From the NCBI RefSeq assembly GCF_026339955.1, contig NZ_JAPEPW010000003.1, positions 838,230-902,229 on the forward strand: DNA of 64,000 nucleotides. Reading direction: 5' to 3'. Positions 8,775-18,419 of the stretch are shown one piece after another. This DNA comes from Streptomyces sp. NBC_01549 (GTDB taxonomy: Bacteria > Actinomycetota > Actinomycetes > Streptomycetales > Streptomycetaceae). Position 1 is the first letter of the stretch. Each line of letters begins with the position of its first letter. The notes under the pieces are model-generated. The model was not told the DNA's origin and did no database searches. It worked only from the letters and a program-made list of their open reading frames with translations. The translations under genes were made by a program, and so were the position numbers.

Positions 8775-9044
8775 ATGAGCCGCCTCACTCCGGGACTCCT
8801 CCGCAGCCGGCCCGACCATCCGGTCGCGGCCACCGCGCCGCGCGAGGCGTGGCAGCGTGCCGCCTTCGTCCTCCTCGCAGCCGGCCTGGACATGGCCGCC
8901 GTAGTGATGCTGGTGAGCCGGCACCTTCCCAGTGCCCTCGTCGGCGTGCTCGCGGCCGGTCTCGGCTGGTTCACCACCGGGCGCATCACGGCCTGGTACC
9001 CAGCCTCTTCACGCAGCGTCATCGAGGAATCGACACGCCGATGA
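8775..9044 (+). CDS. Small membrane protein, unknown function
   Basis: This 89-residue protein starts at ATG 8775 and has two hydrophobic segments (AAFVLLAAGLDMAAVVMLV and ALVGVLAAGLGWFTTG). A short basic N-terminus suggests a cytosolic end. I do not recognise a named family. Its stop overlaps the ATG of the next gene by four bases (ATGA at 9041-9044), a sign of translational coupling, so the two proteins probably work together in the membrane. Confidence 0.65.
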   Translation: MSRLTPGLLRSRPDHPVAATAPREAWQRAAFVLLAAGLDMAAVVMLVSRHLPSALVGVLAAGLGWFTTGRITAWYPASSRSVIEESTRR

Positions 9045-9574
9045 ACCGGACAGCCGAAAACCTGGCGCCAGCCGCCGCCTCCGCAGTCGCTCCGACGCCG
9101 GTGCGCGCGGGGCGCGTCGAAGGCGACGACCCGAATGAGCGGCGCAGACGGCACACCGTCGAGCTGCTCGCGGTGTCCGCACTGGGCCTGGTCCCCTGGA
9201 CCGTGGTACTGGGGCTGACACTGCCATCCGACTACCGCGTCCACGCCTGGCGCACGACCTGGGTCGGCTTCGACATTCTGCTGCTCACAGTCCTGGGAAC
9301 GACGGCCGTCCTCGGGATGCGGCGACACCGGGCCGTGGTGATGCCCGCGCTGGCGGCCGCCGTCCTGCTGGTGTGCGATGCGTGGTTCGATGTCTCGCTC
9401 GAGTTCGGTACGTCGGCCGTTTGGGCGTCCGCCGCCCTCGCCGTCTTCGTCGAACTGCCTATGGCGGCCTTTCTCGTTCAGCGCGCGCACATAGTGCTGC
9501 GGTTGCAGTGGACATCGCAGCAGGCGGTGGACACCACGGGAGGAGAGGTGCGGGCGAGAAACGGGCAACCGTGA
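9041..9574 (+). CDS. Four-helix membrane protein coupled to the preceding gene
   Basis: The 177-residue protein starts at the ATG overlapping the upstream stop (ATGA). After about 40 charged residues it has four hydrophobic helices, roughly at residues 44-62, 74-92, 100-117 and 125-145, including LVPWTVVLGLTL and VMPALAAAVLLVCDAWFDV. The aspartate- and tryptophan-containing third helix is unusual for a simple anchor, but I cannot name the family. Similar unnamed four-helix proteins occur in Streptomyces. An ISAs1 relic begins right after the stop. Confidence 0.65.
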   Translation: MNRTAENLAPAAASAVAPTPVRAGRVEGDDPNERRRRHTVELLAVSALGLVPWTVVLGLTLPSDYRVHAWRTTWVGFDILLLTVLGTTAVLGMRRHRAVVMPALAAAVLLVCDAWFDVSLEFGTSAVWASAALAVFVELPMAAFLVQRAHIVLRLQWTSQQAVDTTGGEVRARNGQP

Positions 9575-9609
9575 TCAGACCTGGGTGGGGAGACACGCAC
9601 CCGGGCAGG

Positions 9610-9978
9610 CGCTTGCTGCACTGCTGGTTCTCCTTGACTGCTGGACGGTGGTGGCCGCCCGCGGTGTCGATGACGGCGCGCAGGTGGGCGGCGGTGCCGT
9701 CGGTGCGGGATCCGCGCACTGTCGTCCCGTCGACGGCCAGGGCATTGCCGTCCAGGCCGGCCAGGAGTCGTCCCCGTGTGGAGGCGTTGAGTGTGTTGGA
9801 GGTCTGTCCGCAGGCCGGAGTCGGTATCGGCGGCGAGGAGGGAGATGACGGCCAGGAACGTGGCTCCGCCGAGGCCGGCGACCAGGCGCGCCGGCAGCGG
9901 GCCTAGGCGGTAAGGGAGGACGCCGCGCGAACGCGCACCCTGTTCGTAATCAAAGACTTCGACAACCTTAATGGACAC
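9610..9978 (-). pseudogene. ISAs1-family transposase relic, N-terminal part
   Basis: The minus-strand frame starting at 9978 gives an ISAs1-like N-terminus (LPARLVAGLGG, FLAVISLLAADTD). A frameshift near 9780 moves the homology to another frame, which reads LNASTRGRLLAGLDGNALAVDG and then VRGSRTDGTAAHLRAV. That is the first catalytic Asp region of ISAs1 transposases (AVDGTTVRG). The match fades near 9610. Only the first third of the transposase is present and it is frameshifted, so the gene is dead. Confidence 0.65.
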
Positions 9979-10154
9979 CTACGCAGGCGAGCAGCCCATT
10001 TCGCCGGCCGGGAACGCATTGGCCCTGAATCTGGTTCAAAGCCCCGCAGGGCCGGGGCAGAGTGACCGAAATAGGCCGGGGCCCGGGCCCGCGTGGGCCG
10101 GCAGTCCCGCGCGACGACCGTGGTGATCCCGGACATCCTCACCCCCATCCGGCG

Positions 10155-10255
10155 GGCCGCACTGATCCGGCCATGATCCGCCTTGCCGTTGCGGACCTGA
10201 TCGCCCGCCGCATCACCGACGAAGCCACCAGTTCCTGGCCGCGGTCCCGTATCTC
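10155..10255 (+). pseudogene. IS5-type transposase C-terminal relic
   Basis: A short frame reads AMIRLAVADLIARRITDEATS. It resembles the end of IS5-family transposases and the tail of the better-preserved relic at 22539-22721 (MIHVASIDNLTKRITDETT). Only about 30 residues survive. No inverted repeat or target duplication was found. Confidence 0.5.
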
Positions 10256-10302
10256 AAGAAAAAGCGCAAACTACGGGACGAGAAACGAGAGAAAACGCCC
10301 CC

Positions 10303-11556
10303 TCAGCGCTGAGTTCCCGTGGACCAGATGATTTGGCCCTGGTAGACAACAGCTACATTTCCATCGCCCTGCAGGCAGAGGACCGCGCCGTCGTGGCGCG
10401 CGGTGCCGGTACTCCAGACGCCCCAGTTGTCTTTGTTGTAGACGACGAGGTTGCCGTCCGCCTGCATGATCGCCCGGTAGCCGGTGCCGACGGTCCCGGA
10501 ATGCCACAGTGCGCGGCCGTTCTCGTCCCGGAGCACGAGGTTCCCGTCGGCCTGCATGATCATCGTGCTGCGGTTGGTCTTCCAGGACTGGCCGGGCATG
10601 AGCTGCTCGTCGCGGTACACGTACAGCGTGGTCCCCTCGGGAGTCGCGCTGTTGCTGCTTCGGACGGTGGGTTCGGGGGACGGAGCACTCACGGGCGCCG
10701 TGCTGGTCGCCGCCGGTGCCGAAGCCGGATGGTGCGAGGGGCCGCTTGTCTCATGCGTGCGCGCGGCAGGTCCCAGCGACGCCGGGGACAGCCCCTCCGG
10801 GGGCAGATGGCCAGGGCTGAGGGAAGGCGCGACCGTCGGCGCCGGTTGGTTGCTGTCAGAGCTCACCGGGAGCTCTGCTCCCATGTTCGAGGTCGTACTC
10901 TCGGGCGCTGGAGCTGCTCCATTGGACCGTTCGTCTTTGGAAGAAGGCGACGCACTGCCGCCTATCAGTACGAAGAGGGCACCGGATAGCACGCCCCCTG
11001 CCAGCACGGCGCAGACGGTCCGCACGGGGCGTAGGCGGGTGGGGCGCCGCAAGTTGCTGAGGGGGGAATCGGGATCGAGTACCGGCTGGGATTCGGATGC
11101 GACAACGAGATCCCGGACCTGCTTGTTTTCGCGCTTGGTCACGCGAACGGGCAGTTGGCTCTCTGTCTCGGCATGCTCAGGCACCGGGCTTGTGGTCGGG
11201 TCTTGGACTTGGGTAAAGCCGGAGTTCGGGGTGTGGGTGCTGCTTCGGAGCCTGAGGTCGCTCAGGAGTCTGTTGACAGGAGGGGATGCAAGCCCTTGAG
11301 GTGGCGTCCCCGCTGGGGTGGCAGCCGTGCGCTCCTGTTTTGGATCTCGTACAGGGGCGGGGTGCGAGCCGGAGAACAGGTACTTGAAACGGTGTCCCGC
11401 TTCGAGTCCACTGGGCAGGCCCGCGGCCGTACCGGGGGCCGGAGGCGCTGCCGGTTCCGACGATGCCGGGCCCACTGCTGACCCAGGCGGCGGCGTGGGC
11501 TGCTCCTTTGCGGGGGGCCTCCTTGATGCAAGGTGCTTTATATCCGATTCTGTCAT
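10303..11556 (-). CDS. Membrane-anchored B-lectin protein with proline-rich cytosolic N-terminus
   Basis: The 417-residue protein has a long Pro/Ser/Thr-rich N-terminus without a signal peptide. One transmembrane helix lies at about residues 178-199 (VCAVLAGGVLSGALFVLIGG). A Ser/Pro-rich stalk follows, then a C-terminal bulb-type (B-) lectin domain at about 307-417. The lectin has three sugar-site repeats: IMQADGNLVLRD, IMQADGNLVVYN and CLQGDGNVAVVY. I infer type II topology: inside N-terminus, outside mannose-type lectin. It shares its whole plan with the proteins at 57551-58759 and 58805-60421, the second of which carries a kinase in place of the disordered N-terminus. It is a lone gene. 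The ATG at 11556 follows GAGA at short distance. Confidence 0.82.
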   Translation of the reverse strand: MTESDIKHLASRRPPAKEQPTPPPGSAVGPASSEPAAPPAPGTAAGLPSGLEAGHRFKYLFSGSHPAPVRDPKQERTAATPAGTPPQGLASPPVNRLLSDLRLRSSTHTPNSGFTQVQDPTTSPVPEHAETESQLPVRVTKRENKQVRDLVVASESQPVLDPDSPLSNLRRPTRLRPVRTVCAVLAGGVLSGALFVLIGGSASPSSKDERSNGAAPAPESTTSNMGAELPVSSDSNQPAPTVAPSLSPGHLPPEGLSPASLGPAARTHETSGPSHHPASAPAATSTAPVSAPSPEPTVRSSNSATPEGTTLYVYRDEQLMPGQSWKTNRSTMIMQADGNLVLRDENGRALWHSGTVGTGYRAIMQADGNLVVYNKDNWGVWSTGTARHDGAVLCLQGDGNVAVVYQGQIIWSTGTQR

Positions 11557-11859
11557 TTCAGTCTCTTATTCTCTAGTCCTCAAAGTCCGCTTTTGGTTTT
11601 CTTCGTGGCGATTGCCGATGGCCCTGGAGGTCCTGCGTAAAGGGATTTGAGTCAATGAAATATCGGGAATGCTACTTCTGTCCGGATTGGTGGACCGGTG
11701 TCTCGCGATGCCGATCAGGCCGGAGGTCGCGACGGTGAACCGCGTCATCGACTCCCAGGTCGTATACGCCACATCGCCTCCGACGCCTCATGCTCGTCGG
11801 GCAACGCACTTCGAACACCTGGGATTCCACGGAATGGTTCCGAGGCTACCGGAGGATCC
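11557..11859. other. Gene-free stretch between lectin gene and ISAs1 element
   Basis: About 300 bp upstream of the lectin gene. It should contain that gene's promoter; no coding frame, repeat or known element is visible up to the ISAs1 inverted repeat. Confidence 0.5.
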
Positions 11860-13359
11860 GGACTGTCCCCACGGCCCCGGCGTTGTTCGGTTGTGTCCGG
11901 CTTCGTGGTAGTTGATCAGATGCCGTAGACGGCGAAGGCGTCGTTGTGGTTGAGGAGATCGCGGCGGGCGTGGGCGATGTTGGCTCGTCCGGCCAGGCGG
12001 AGCGTGCTGATGCCCAGGTTGCGGAAGCTGGCCAGTGCTCGGGGTGCGGTGCCGGTCCTGACCTGGGAGTTGTCCTCATGGAAGGTGACGTCCCGCACCC
12101 AGTGGATCTTGTTTTCTATGGACCAGTGGACCCTCTCGTAGTGGTTGAGGTGAGCGGGGCCTGCGAGGTGGGCGGGCAGGCTGGTGACGCCGAAGACGAT
12201 CTCCTTCCCGGTCCAGGTTCCGTCGAGGCCGCCGGTGTCACGGCGCAGGCGGAAGACCTGTCCCGCGCCGGGGAAGAGGGCGTCGTCGGCTTGGGCGGTG
12301 CGGATCGTGCGACGCTCGGTGCGCCCGTGCCCACGGTCGTCCTCGGCCTCGGTGGTCTCGGTCCACTCGGCGTCGGTACCGGCCAGCAGCGCCTGGGCGG
12401 CGGCGCGGGCCAGCGGCTGGTTCCCCTTCAGGATCAGGACGTAGTGGGCGTCGAGCCGGTCCGTGATCAGGTGGGCGGTCTTCTTCGTGGTGTGCAGGGC
12501 GTCCAGGGTGAACACCCGGCCGGACAAGGCGAGTTGGGCCAGCAGCATGCGGGCCGCCTCGCCCTCGCCGCGCTTGTCCGGAACCTGCCTCTGGCCGAGG
12601 ACCGCGCCGCTGGCGTGGTCGACCGCCCCGACCAGGAAGACCCGCCCCGATTCGGTGCGGGCGCCGGTCAGGGCCTTGCCGTCGAGAGCCGCAGCGGGCA
12701 GCAGCCCGGCCGGCGCCGGGTGTTCCACGGCCCGCTGGGCGGCGCGGCGCTGTTCGCGCTCGATGGGCCCCGGGGTGTCCGGGACCTCGGGCGTCGGTGC
12801 CTTTCCGGTCGCGACGTCGGTGACGTATGCGCAGGTCGCCGCGTCCAGCACGTCGGCATCCAGGTCGGCGAGCACGCGGCGGAAGGTGCGCTCGCTGGGC
12901 ACAAGGTACTGGCCGGCCAGCGGGTCGTACCGGGCGCCGAGGCGGGCCAGTTTGACCTGCGGGGCGCGGGCGGACCACTGCCAGATCGCGGTCATGGAGT
13001 CACCACCGACCACCAGCGTCGCGCACGCGGCCAGCACCAGGATCACCACCAGGGGATGCCGCCGCCCACGCTCCGCACGCCGGTCAGGGACCTGCCGCAA
13101 CCTGCTGACCAGCGCGGATTCCACTGCCACAGGGTCGGCGGCGAGCTCGGCCTCCCACAGCGCGAGATCGGTGAGCTGGCCAAGGACAGGGCTGATCAGG
13201 GAGGATGCGGACACGAGCGCGGCTCCTGAGACGATCTTCTGGCGTAGGAACCTGAAAGATCATCAGAGGCCGCGCTCGTCTGGCAACTCGCACCCCTCCC
13301 CCTGGGCAAACGACCCAAAACCCATCAAAGATCAACTACGCCGGGGCCGTGGACTGTCC
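11860..13359 (-). mobile_element. ISAs1-family insertion sequence, apparently complete
   Basis: The ends are imperfect inverted repeats: 11860-11882 (GGACTGTCCCCACGGCCCCGG plus CG) and 13339-13359 (CGCCGGGGCCGTGGACTGTCC). They match apart from two extra bases in the left arm. One intact transposase fills the interior. I could not find a convincing 8-10 bp target duplication, so the flanks may have been altered after insertion. Confidence 0.82.
11916..13214 (-). CDS. ISAs1-family transposase, intact
   Basis: The 432-residue protein has the full ISAs1 layout. The N-terminal DDE-associated domain (LTDLALWEAEL, VILVLAACATLVVGGDS) leads to SERTFRRVLADLDADVLD. The catalytic core follows: ALDGKALTGART (first Asp), FTLDALHTTKKTAHLI (second Asp) and HWSIENKIHWVRDVTFHED (Glu). 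The C-terminus ends in a typical short YGI tail. The length fits intact members. It sits within matching inverted repeats and shows no frameshift, which makes it one of the few likely functional transposases in the window and a possible source for the two relics at 9.6-10.0 and 16.3-17.3 kb. Confidence 0.92.
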   Translation of the reverse strand: MSASSLISPVLGQLTDLALWEAELAADPVAVESALVSRLRQVPDRRAERGRRHPLVVILVLAACATLVVGGDSMTAIWQWSARAPQVKLARLGARYDPLAGQYLVPSERTFRRVLADLDADVLDAATCAYVTDVATGKAPTPEVPDTPGPIEREQRRAAQRAVEHPAPAGLLPAAALDGKALTGARTESGRVFLVGAVDHASGAVLGQRQVPDKRGEGEAARMLLAQLALSGRVFTLDALHTTKKTAHLITDRLDAHYVLILKGNQPLARAAAQALLAGTDAEWTETTEAEDDRGHGRTERRTIRTAQADDALFPGAGQVFRLRRDTGGLDGTWTGKEIVFGVTSLPAHLAGPAHLNHYERVHWSIENKIHWVRDVTFHEDNSQVRTGTAPRALASFRNLGISTLRLAGRANIAHARRDLLNHNDAFAVYGI

Positions 13360-13628
13360 CGAGTCGGGTGGAGCAGGGTCACATGGATTTCTCGCTACTG
13401 GTCAGGTGCGGACTTCGCACTACACCGAGCTGATCATGACCAGCTCGGACTGCCTGCGCTGCCGGTTGTGGAGTATGTTCATGACCCCGTTGTCGAATTG
13501 TTGTCACGCGGTGAGGGCGCTGTGCGGCCGAAATGGATCCGCAGGTCGAGAAGTTGCCTCCCCGGGGACGAAGGGGACGCGATTTGATCCGGGGTTTGCT
13601 CCGGCTTCTGACCGATGTGCGGATGGGG

Positions 13629-14920
13629 TCACGTAGGCAGCTGGTAGTCGATGACGTGGAGCGGGGAAGGTGTCCTGCCGTTGGACTTCTCCTGGTACAT
13701 GACCGAGAGCATGTTGTCCTGGGGGACGCGGGTTTCGCCGATCACGACTTCTCCGAATGCGTTGAGGTCACTGTCGTCGACCAGGATCCTCCAGTCGCTG
13801 TACCCGGAGGACTTCGAGGCGGCGGCGATCCGGCCGAAGGGAGGGATCGCGTAGGCGTTGTCGTAGGTGTCCAGGACAGGTTTGGTGCGCTGGCTGGAAC
13901 CGAGGCGGATCGGAATTTCGGTCTTGGTCCAGATGCCGTCCGTGCTCCTGTAGAGGTGGAAGGCGCGGCCGTTGTTCGTCCGGTCGGTGGCGTAGTCGGT
14001 CGTGCAGGTCCGAAGCGGCCCGGGACGTAGCTGATGATCGCGTGCGGATGCCCCGCCGAGTCGGTTGCCTGGCTCTCCGAGTTCATGAGGCAGTGGTCGG
14101 GACCGAGTGGGTCGATGACGAGTCCGCTGTCGGTGACCGTGACCCTGTCGGGGCTGCCGGTGGTGCCGACGAGGGTGCCGGCGTCGTTGTGTCAGGTGCG
14201 ATCGCGGTCGGTCGAGTAGACGTAGCCGGTGTCGTGGTTGGTGATGCCGCCGCTGTCGCGCATCACGGCGGTGTTCTGCTCGCGCCAGGTGAAGAGGGAG
14301 TGCAGGCGGCCGTCGAGGTCGTAGTCGAACCCGTGCAGGTACATGTTGCGGGCGGTGCTGGAGCCGTGCTCGGTGGTGTACGTGCCGGTGGAGCTGGTCC
14401 ACTCACCGAGCGCGGTCCAGGACAAACCGTCGTACTCGGCAGCGCGTTGCGGCCGTTCCCGGAGGTCCCCGCGCGGTAGCTGAGCTGTAGCCCGCCCTCG
14501 GGGGTGCGGATGAACTGCGGGTAGGTGAACTGTGCGGTGAGCACGAGTCCGTCGAGTGTGGACCGCGCGGCACCGAAACCGCTGGTGTTCCAACTCCGTG
14601 CGACCGGTCTGTCGAGGAGGCCGGCCGCGGACTTCACGTAGGTGAAGCCGTCGCTGTGGGAGTCCATGTTGAGGTGCAGTCAGCCCTCGGTGCCGGAGAC
14701 GCCCATGCAGATCACGTTGTGGGAGTCGTCGTAGCGGAGCCTGTGACCGACGCCGGCGGTCTGCCAGGTACTTGCCCCGGGGGCGCGGCGGCTGACCACT
14801 GCGTCGCGGTCGGCGGCGTACTGGAAACCGTGGTGTGTGAGCAGGGCGTTCTTCTGGAACGCGTGGTTGTTGACCAGACCGTCGTACGACACGAAGTACA
14901 GCGCCCGGTCGTCGAGATGT
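13629..14920 (-). pseudogene. BNR_4-type secreted repeat protein gene, broken
   Basis: Fragments of one protein of the BNR-repeat (sialidase-like propeller, BNR_4) family appear in order on the minus strand in changing frames. They read: YFVSYDGLVNNHAFQKNAL near 14890, MDSHSDGFTYVKSAAGLLDR at 14667, SSTARNMYLHGFDYDLDGR near 14340, SQATDSAGHPHAIISY near 14065, and finally YDNAYAIPPFGRIAAASKS with a stop at 13629. At least four frameshifts and an in-frame stop separate them, and the normal signal peptide is missing. The 5' edge joins directly to a flavin-monooxygenase fragment near 14915. Function is lost; the ancestor was probably an exported polysaccharide-acting enzyme. Confidence 0.75.
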
Positions 14921-15674
14921 CGTAGCCCGTGCGGTAGACGATCGCGTCGATCTCCTCCGCGCTCCCGTCCGCGAAGGTCACCCGGTCCCCGTCCGAGCTC
15001 ACGGGGTCGGGCTTCACGGCGATGTCGCCGTGGCCGAGGCGGGACAGCAGGTCGTCGGAGATGGTGGGGTGGGTGGGCTCCCAGCACACGATGCCTGGGC
15101 GTCGGCAGCCCGTAGTCCTTCAGCCGGCCCCGGCTGAGCCGCAGCAGGAGCTGGAGGCCGCGTTCCTGCACGGACAGCGGCGCCTCGGCCAGCCAGGAGC
15201 CGGTGAGATGGTCGGTTGGCACGCCGAAGAGGTACTTGGGCAGGATGTGCGCGCCGCGGCGCGTGGCGAGAAACGTGCGCCGGGACACCCGCGAGGTCTC
15301 CACCGCGATGTCGCAGGCCGAGTCTCCGATGCCGAGGATGAGAACGCGCCGGTCGGCCAAGGGTTTGGGGGGTCCGGTAGTGGTGCGAGTGTGTCTGCGC
15401 CTTTGAACTCCTGCGCTCCCGGCAGGGACGAGCTCGGCCAGCGGGGCTTCCAGGGGTGACCGTTGGCGACCAGGACGGCCGCGTAGGTCCGGTCCGTCGC
15501 CTCGCCCGAGTCGCAGTGGCGTGTCGTGACGGCCCACCGTCCGCCGGGAACGGGATCCACGCGGACCACCTCCGTGCGGAAGGAGATCGACCCCCTCAGC
15601 CCGAAGTGGTCCACAAGGCTGTCGAAGTACCGGGCGATGTGGAAGTGGCTGGGATAGCGTGGGACAGTCGTCAC
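14915..15674 (-). pseudogene. Flavin-containing monooxygenase fragment, both ends lost
   Basis: The minus strand reads VPRYPSHFHIARYFDSLVDH and AVLVANGHPWKPRW, then after a frameshift VLILGIGDSACDIAVE (NADPH-binding GxGxSA-type motif) and LPKYLFGVPTDHLT, then in a third frame DEIDAIVYRTGYD-like text. These are the middle blocks of FAD/NADPH monooxygenases of the FMO type. The N-terminal FAD-binding GxGxxG is absent, and the C-terminus stops where BNR homology starts. Two frameshifts plus truncation at both ends make it a pseudogene. Confidence 0.75.
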
Positions 15675-15770
15675 GAAGGCAGCCTGCTTGTCACAAGTGA
15701 CCTCAACGGCCCGGCCGGGCCGGATCGGGGTGTCGGCGTAGTCTGAAGCGAGCCGGGTCCCGGGTGAGGT

Positions 15771-16226
15771 TTACCACTGTGCGGCAGCCTGGCGCAGATG
15801 GTGACTTACATCGCCGACGTGGGTGATGCCGGCCCGTCGCTCTACGAAGCACCACTGCCCATTACGGCGCTCGAAGCGGTCGTGGTACCGACCGCCCCCG
15901 ATCGGCTGCAGCGGAAGGCCGGGCAGCGCCTGCAACACGGTGACGTACGAACGCGAGACCGCCGTGCTCGCTTGTTCGTTGACCTCGATGGCGACATTGG
16001 TCGTGACATGCTGGGTTCGCGGCGTGCCGTCGGCGTAAACGATCAGAGTGTCCTGGAACATTTTCTCGATCGCGTGGCAACCCCTGACTGGCTCGCCACT
16101 ACCGATGAAGGTGGCGTCAGCGAGAAGGACGCCGAGCCCGGCGAAATCGCCGTCGTCCACGAGCTCGGCGTAACGTGCGATCAGGTTCTCGATAGCTCGG
16201 TAGCTCGACGTCGGATCGGCGGGCAT
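15771..16226 (-). CDS. NTF2-like (SnoaL_4-type) small protein
   Basis: The 151-residue protein begins at the ATG at 16226, 14 bases after GAGGAAAG. It shows the NTF2-like pattern: AIENLIARYAELVDDGDF, then LLADATFIGSG, HVTTNVAIEV and RYHDRFERRNGQWCFVERR. This SnoaL_4 cone fold is used by isomerases, cyclases and dehydratases of polyketide and aromatic metabolism, and by many proteins of unknown role. No partner enzyme is intact next to it; the neighbours are a broken monooxygenase and an ISAs1 relic. I infer a remnant of a former metabolic cluster. The frame could extend upstream to 16433, but that part lies inside the ISAs1 relic. Confidence 0.75.
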   Translation of the reverse strand: MPADPTSSYRAIENLIARYAELVDDGDFAGLGVLLADATFIGSGEPVRGCHAIEKMFQDTLIVYADGTPRTQHVTTNVAIEVNEQASTAVSRSYVTVLQALPGLPLQPIGGGRYHDRFERRNGQWCFVERRAGITHVGDVSHHLRQAAAQW

Positions 16227-16259
16227 GCGGGTGGATGTGGGAATGCTTTCCTCCAAGCG

Positions 16260-17252
16260 AGACGGGCGATCTTCAGGGCGCCGCCCCTGCGCAGCGTGCT
16301 GGGACGCCTCGATCCGGCCGAAGTCAGCGCGGCCGGATTCGCCTACCTGAGGTCCTTCCTCTCCGACGAGCCCGCAACTCCCGCGCCGCTGATGCCCGAC
16401 GGCGGCCCCGAACGCGAACAGCGCCGGGCCCACCAGGCTGCCGCCCGGGCCGATCCCGTGCGCTCAAGGCGCCGGGCGATCGTGGTGGACGGAAAGTGCC
16501 TGCGCGGCACGGCGTCCCGACGGCCGTCAGCTCTTCGTACTGTCCGCGGTCCGCCACGGCGACGGCATCGCCCTGGCCTCGCGTGAGATCGGCGCGACAA
16601 CAAATGGAATACCCGAGTTCGCACCCCTGCTCGACCAGATCGACGACGCCGACATTTCCGGGGCGGTCATCACCGCCGACGCCCTCCACGCACAGCGCTC
16701 CCACGCCGCCCACCTGCACGAACGCGGCGCCCACTACCTCCTCACGATCAAGAACAACCAGCACGGTCAGGCCCGCCGACTCCACCGGCTGCCCTGGAAA
16801 GAGATCCCCGTGATCCACCGTGACGACGCACGCGGCCACGGCCGCCACGAGCAGCGCCCGGCGCAGGTCGCCACCGTCGACGGCCTGCTCTTCCCGCACG
16901 CCCGCCAGGTCCTGCGCATCCAGCGCCGACGCCGCCTGTACGGGGCGAAGAAATGGTCCAGCGAGACCGTCTACGCCATCACCGACCCGCCCGCCGAACA
17001 GGCCACCGCGGCCGATGTCGCCGCCTGCGCCCGCGGGCACTGGACCGTGGAGAACACCGTCCACTGGGTACGCAACGTCGTCTTCGGAGAGGACAAGTCC
17101 CAGGTCAGGACCCGCAATACACCCGCCGTGCCCGCCACCGTCCGCGACCTGGTCCGCGGTGCGCTCAAGCTCGCCGGATACGACAACACCGACGCCGGAC
17201 GCCGAGCCCACACCGAACGCACCGCGTCCTCTGCCTCTACGGCATCACCTGA
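16260..17252 (+). pseudogene. ISAs1-family transposase relic, 5'-truncated and frameshifted
   Basis: The plus strand reads RRAIVVDGKCLRGTASRR (first Asp region) in one frame. After a frameshift near 16510 it reads LFVLSAVRHGDGIALAS, VITADALHAQRSHAAHL and CARGHWTVENTVHWVRNVVF in another. These are the ISAs1 catalytic blocks, ending with a short LYGIT tail at 17252. The N-terminal 100 residues are missing. It differs clearly from the intact transposase at 11916-13214, so it is a separate, older insertion. Confidence 0.8.
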
Positions 17253-17499
17253 TCAACCAGACATCCAAGGCAACCCCGGGGCCCTGTGCTGGCGGGGGCT
17301 CAACGGCCGCTCATCACGGTCTTCGAAGACCACGTTCACACCGGCAGCGGGTCCCCGCCGGGCAGCCGATCGACCTCCAGGCGGAACAATGCCCCCACCC
17401 GGACGATCGATTATCGATTTTCGGGAGTAATGTGCACGATCGGAGCAGGCGCGGAACGCGGAGCACCTGATTCAGCCGTTGATCAGCGAAGGAGACGAT

Positions 17500-18360
17500 G
17501 TGACCGACATCGAGCGGGTCGGAGTGGTGGGCTGCGGCCAGATGGGGGCGGGCATCGCCGAGGTGTGCGCCCGCTCCGGTCTTGAGGTCAGGGTCGCCGA
17601 GACCACCGGAAAGGCCCTGGAGATCGGTCGCACCCGGCTGCTCAACTCCCTGGCCAAGGCGGCCGAGCGCGGCAAGATCAGTGAGGAGGAGCGGGACGCC
17701 GCACTGGAGCGCCTGAGCTTCACCACCGACCTCGGCGAGTTCGCCGACCGGGACATCGTGATCGAGGCCGTCGTCGAGAACGAGCAGGTGAAGACCGGTA
17801 TCTTCCAGGTGCTCGACCAGGTGGTGACCCGACCGGACGCGATCCTCGCCTCCAACACCTCCTCCATCCCGCTGGTGAAGCTGGCGGTCGCCACCTCGCG
17901 TCCCGACCACGTCGTCGGCATCCACTTCTTCAACCCGGCCCCCGTGCAGCAGCTCGTCGAGCTGATCCCGGCGCTCACCACCTCTGAGGCCACGCTCGGC
18001 CGCGCCCAGCTCTTCGCCGAGAAGCTCCTCGGCAAGCACGCCATCCGCGCCCAGGACCGCTCCGGCTTCGTCGTCAACGCGCTGCTGGTGCCCTATCTGC
18101 TGTCCGCGATCCGCATGTTCGAGTCGGGCATCGCGAGCCGCGAGGACATCGACAACGGCATGGAGATGGGCTGCGCCCACCCGATGGGCCCGCTGAAGCT
18201 GTCCGACCTGATCGGCCTGGACACCATCGTCTCCATCGCCAACTCGATGTACGCCGAGTACAAGGAGCCGCTCTACGCCGCTCCCCCGCTGCTGCAGCGC
18301 ATGGTCGAGGCGGGCCGGCTGGGCCGGAAGGCGGGGTCCGGCTTCTACACCTACGGCTGA
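17500..18360 (+). CDS. 3-hydroxyacyl-CoA (3-hydroxybutyryl-CoA) dehydrogenase
   Basis: The 286-residue enzyme would oxidise 3-hydroxyacyl-CoA with NAD(P), or run in reverse in butyrate-type metabolism. The N-terminal Rossmann motif is VGVVGCGQMGAGIAEV. The catalytic region reads SNTSSIP, then VVGIHFFNPAPVQQLVELI with the active histidine, and the C-terminal domain reads DRSGFVVNALLVPYL and GMEMGCAHPMGPL. Length and order match the FadB2/Hbd family. I chose the GTG at 17500 because GAAGGAG sits six bases upstream; a TTG at 17479 is less likely. It has a strong hairpin terminator downstream and no beta-oxidation genes nearby, so it stands alone and looks intact among debris. Confidence 0.93.
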   Translation: MTDIERVGVVGCGQMGAGIAEVCARSGLEVRVAETTGKALEIGRTRLLNSLAKAAERGKISEEERDAALERLSFTTDLGEFADRDIVIEAVVENEQVKTGIFQVLDQVVTRPDAILASNTSSIPLVKLAVATSRPDHVVGIHFFNPAPVQQLVELIPALTTSEATLGRAQLFAEKLLGKHAIRAQDRSGFVVNALLVPYLLSAIRMFESGIASREDIDNGMEMGCAHPMGPLKLSDLIGLDTIVSIANSMYAEYKEPLYAAPPLLQRMVEAGRLGRKAGSGFYTYG

Positions 18361-18384
18361 TTACAAGCTGCGACGCTCCGACGT

Positions 18385-18410
18385 GCCCGGCACCCGACTC
18401 GGTGCCGGGC
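18385..18410 (+). terminator. Hairpin terminator after the dehydrogenase gene
   Basis: GCCCGGCACC (18385-18394) and GGTGCCGGGC (18401-18410) form a perfect 10-bp stem with a 6-base loop, 24 bp past the stop. A short T-rich tail (CTGTTT) follows. Confidence 0.85.
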
Positions 18411-18419
18411 GCATCTGTT

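Noticed and set aside
8408..9568. 386-codon minus-strand open frame
   Set aside because: It is antisense to the two coupled membrane-protein genes, is rich in Arg/His/Pro and matches no family.
11946..13229. 427-codon plus-strand open frame
   Set aside because: It is antisense to the intact ISAs1 transposase.
11849..13370. 8-10 bp target duplication around the ISAs1 element
   Set aside because: Flanks (GAGGATCC on the left, CGAGTCGG on the right) do not match.
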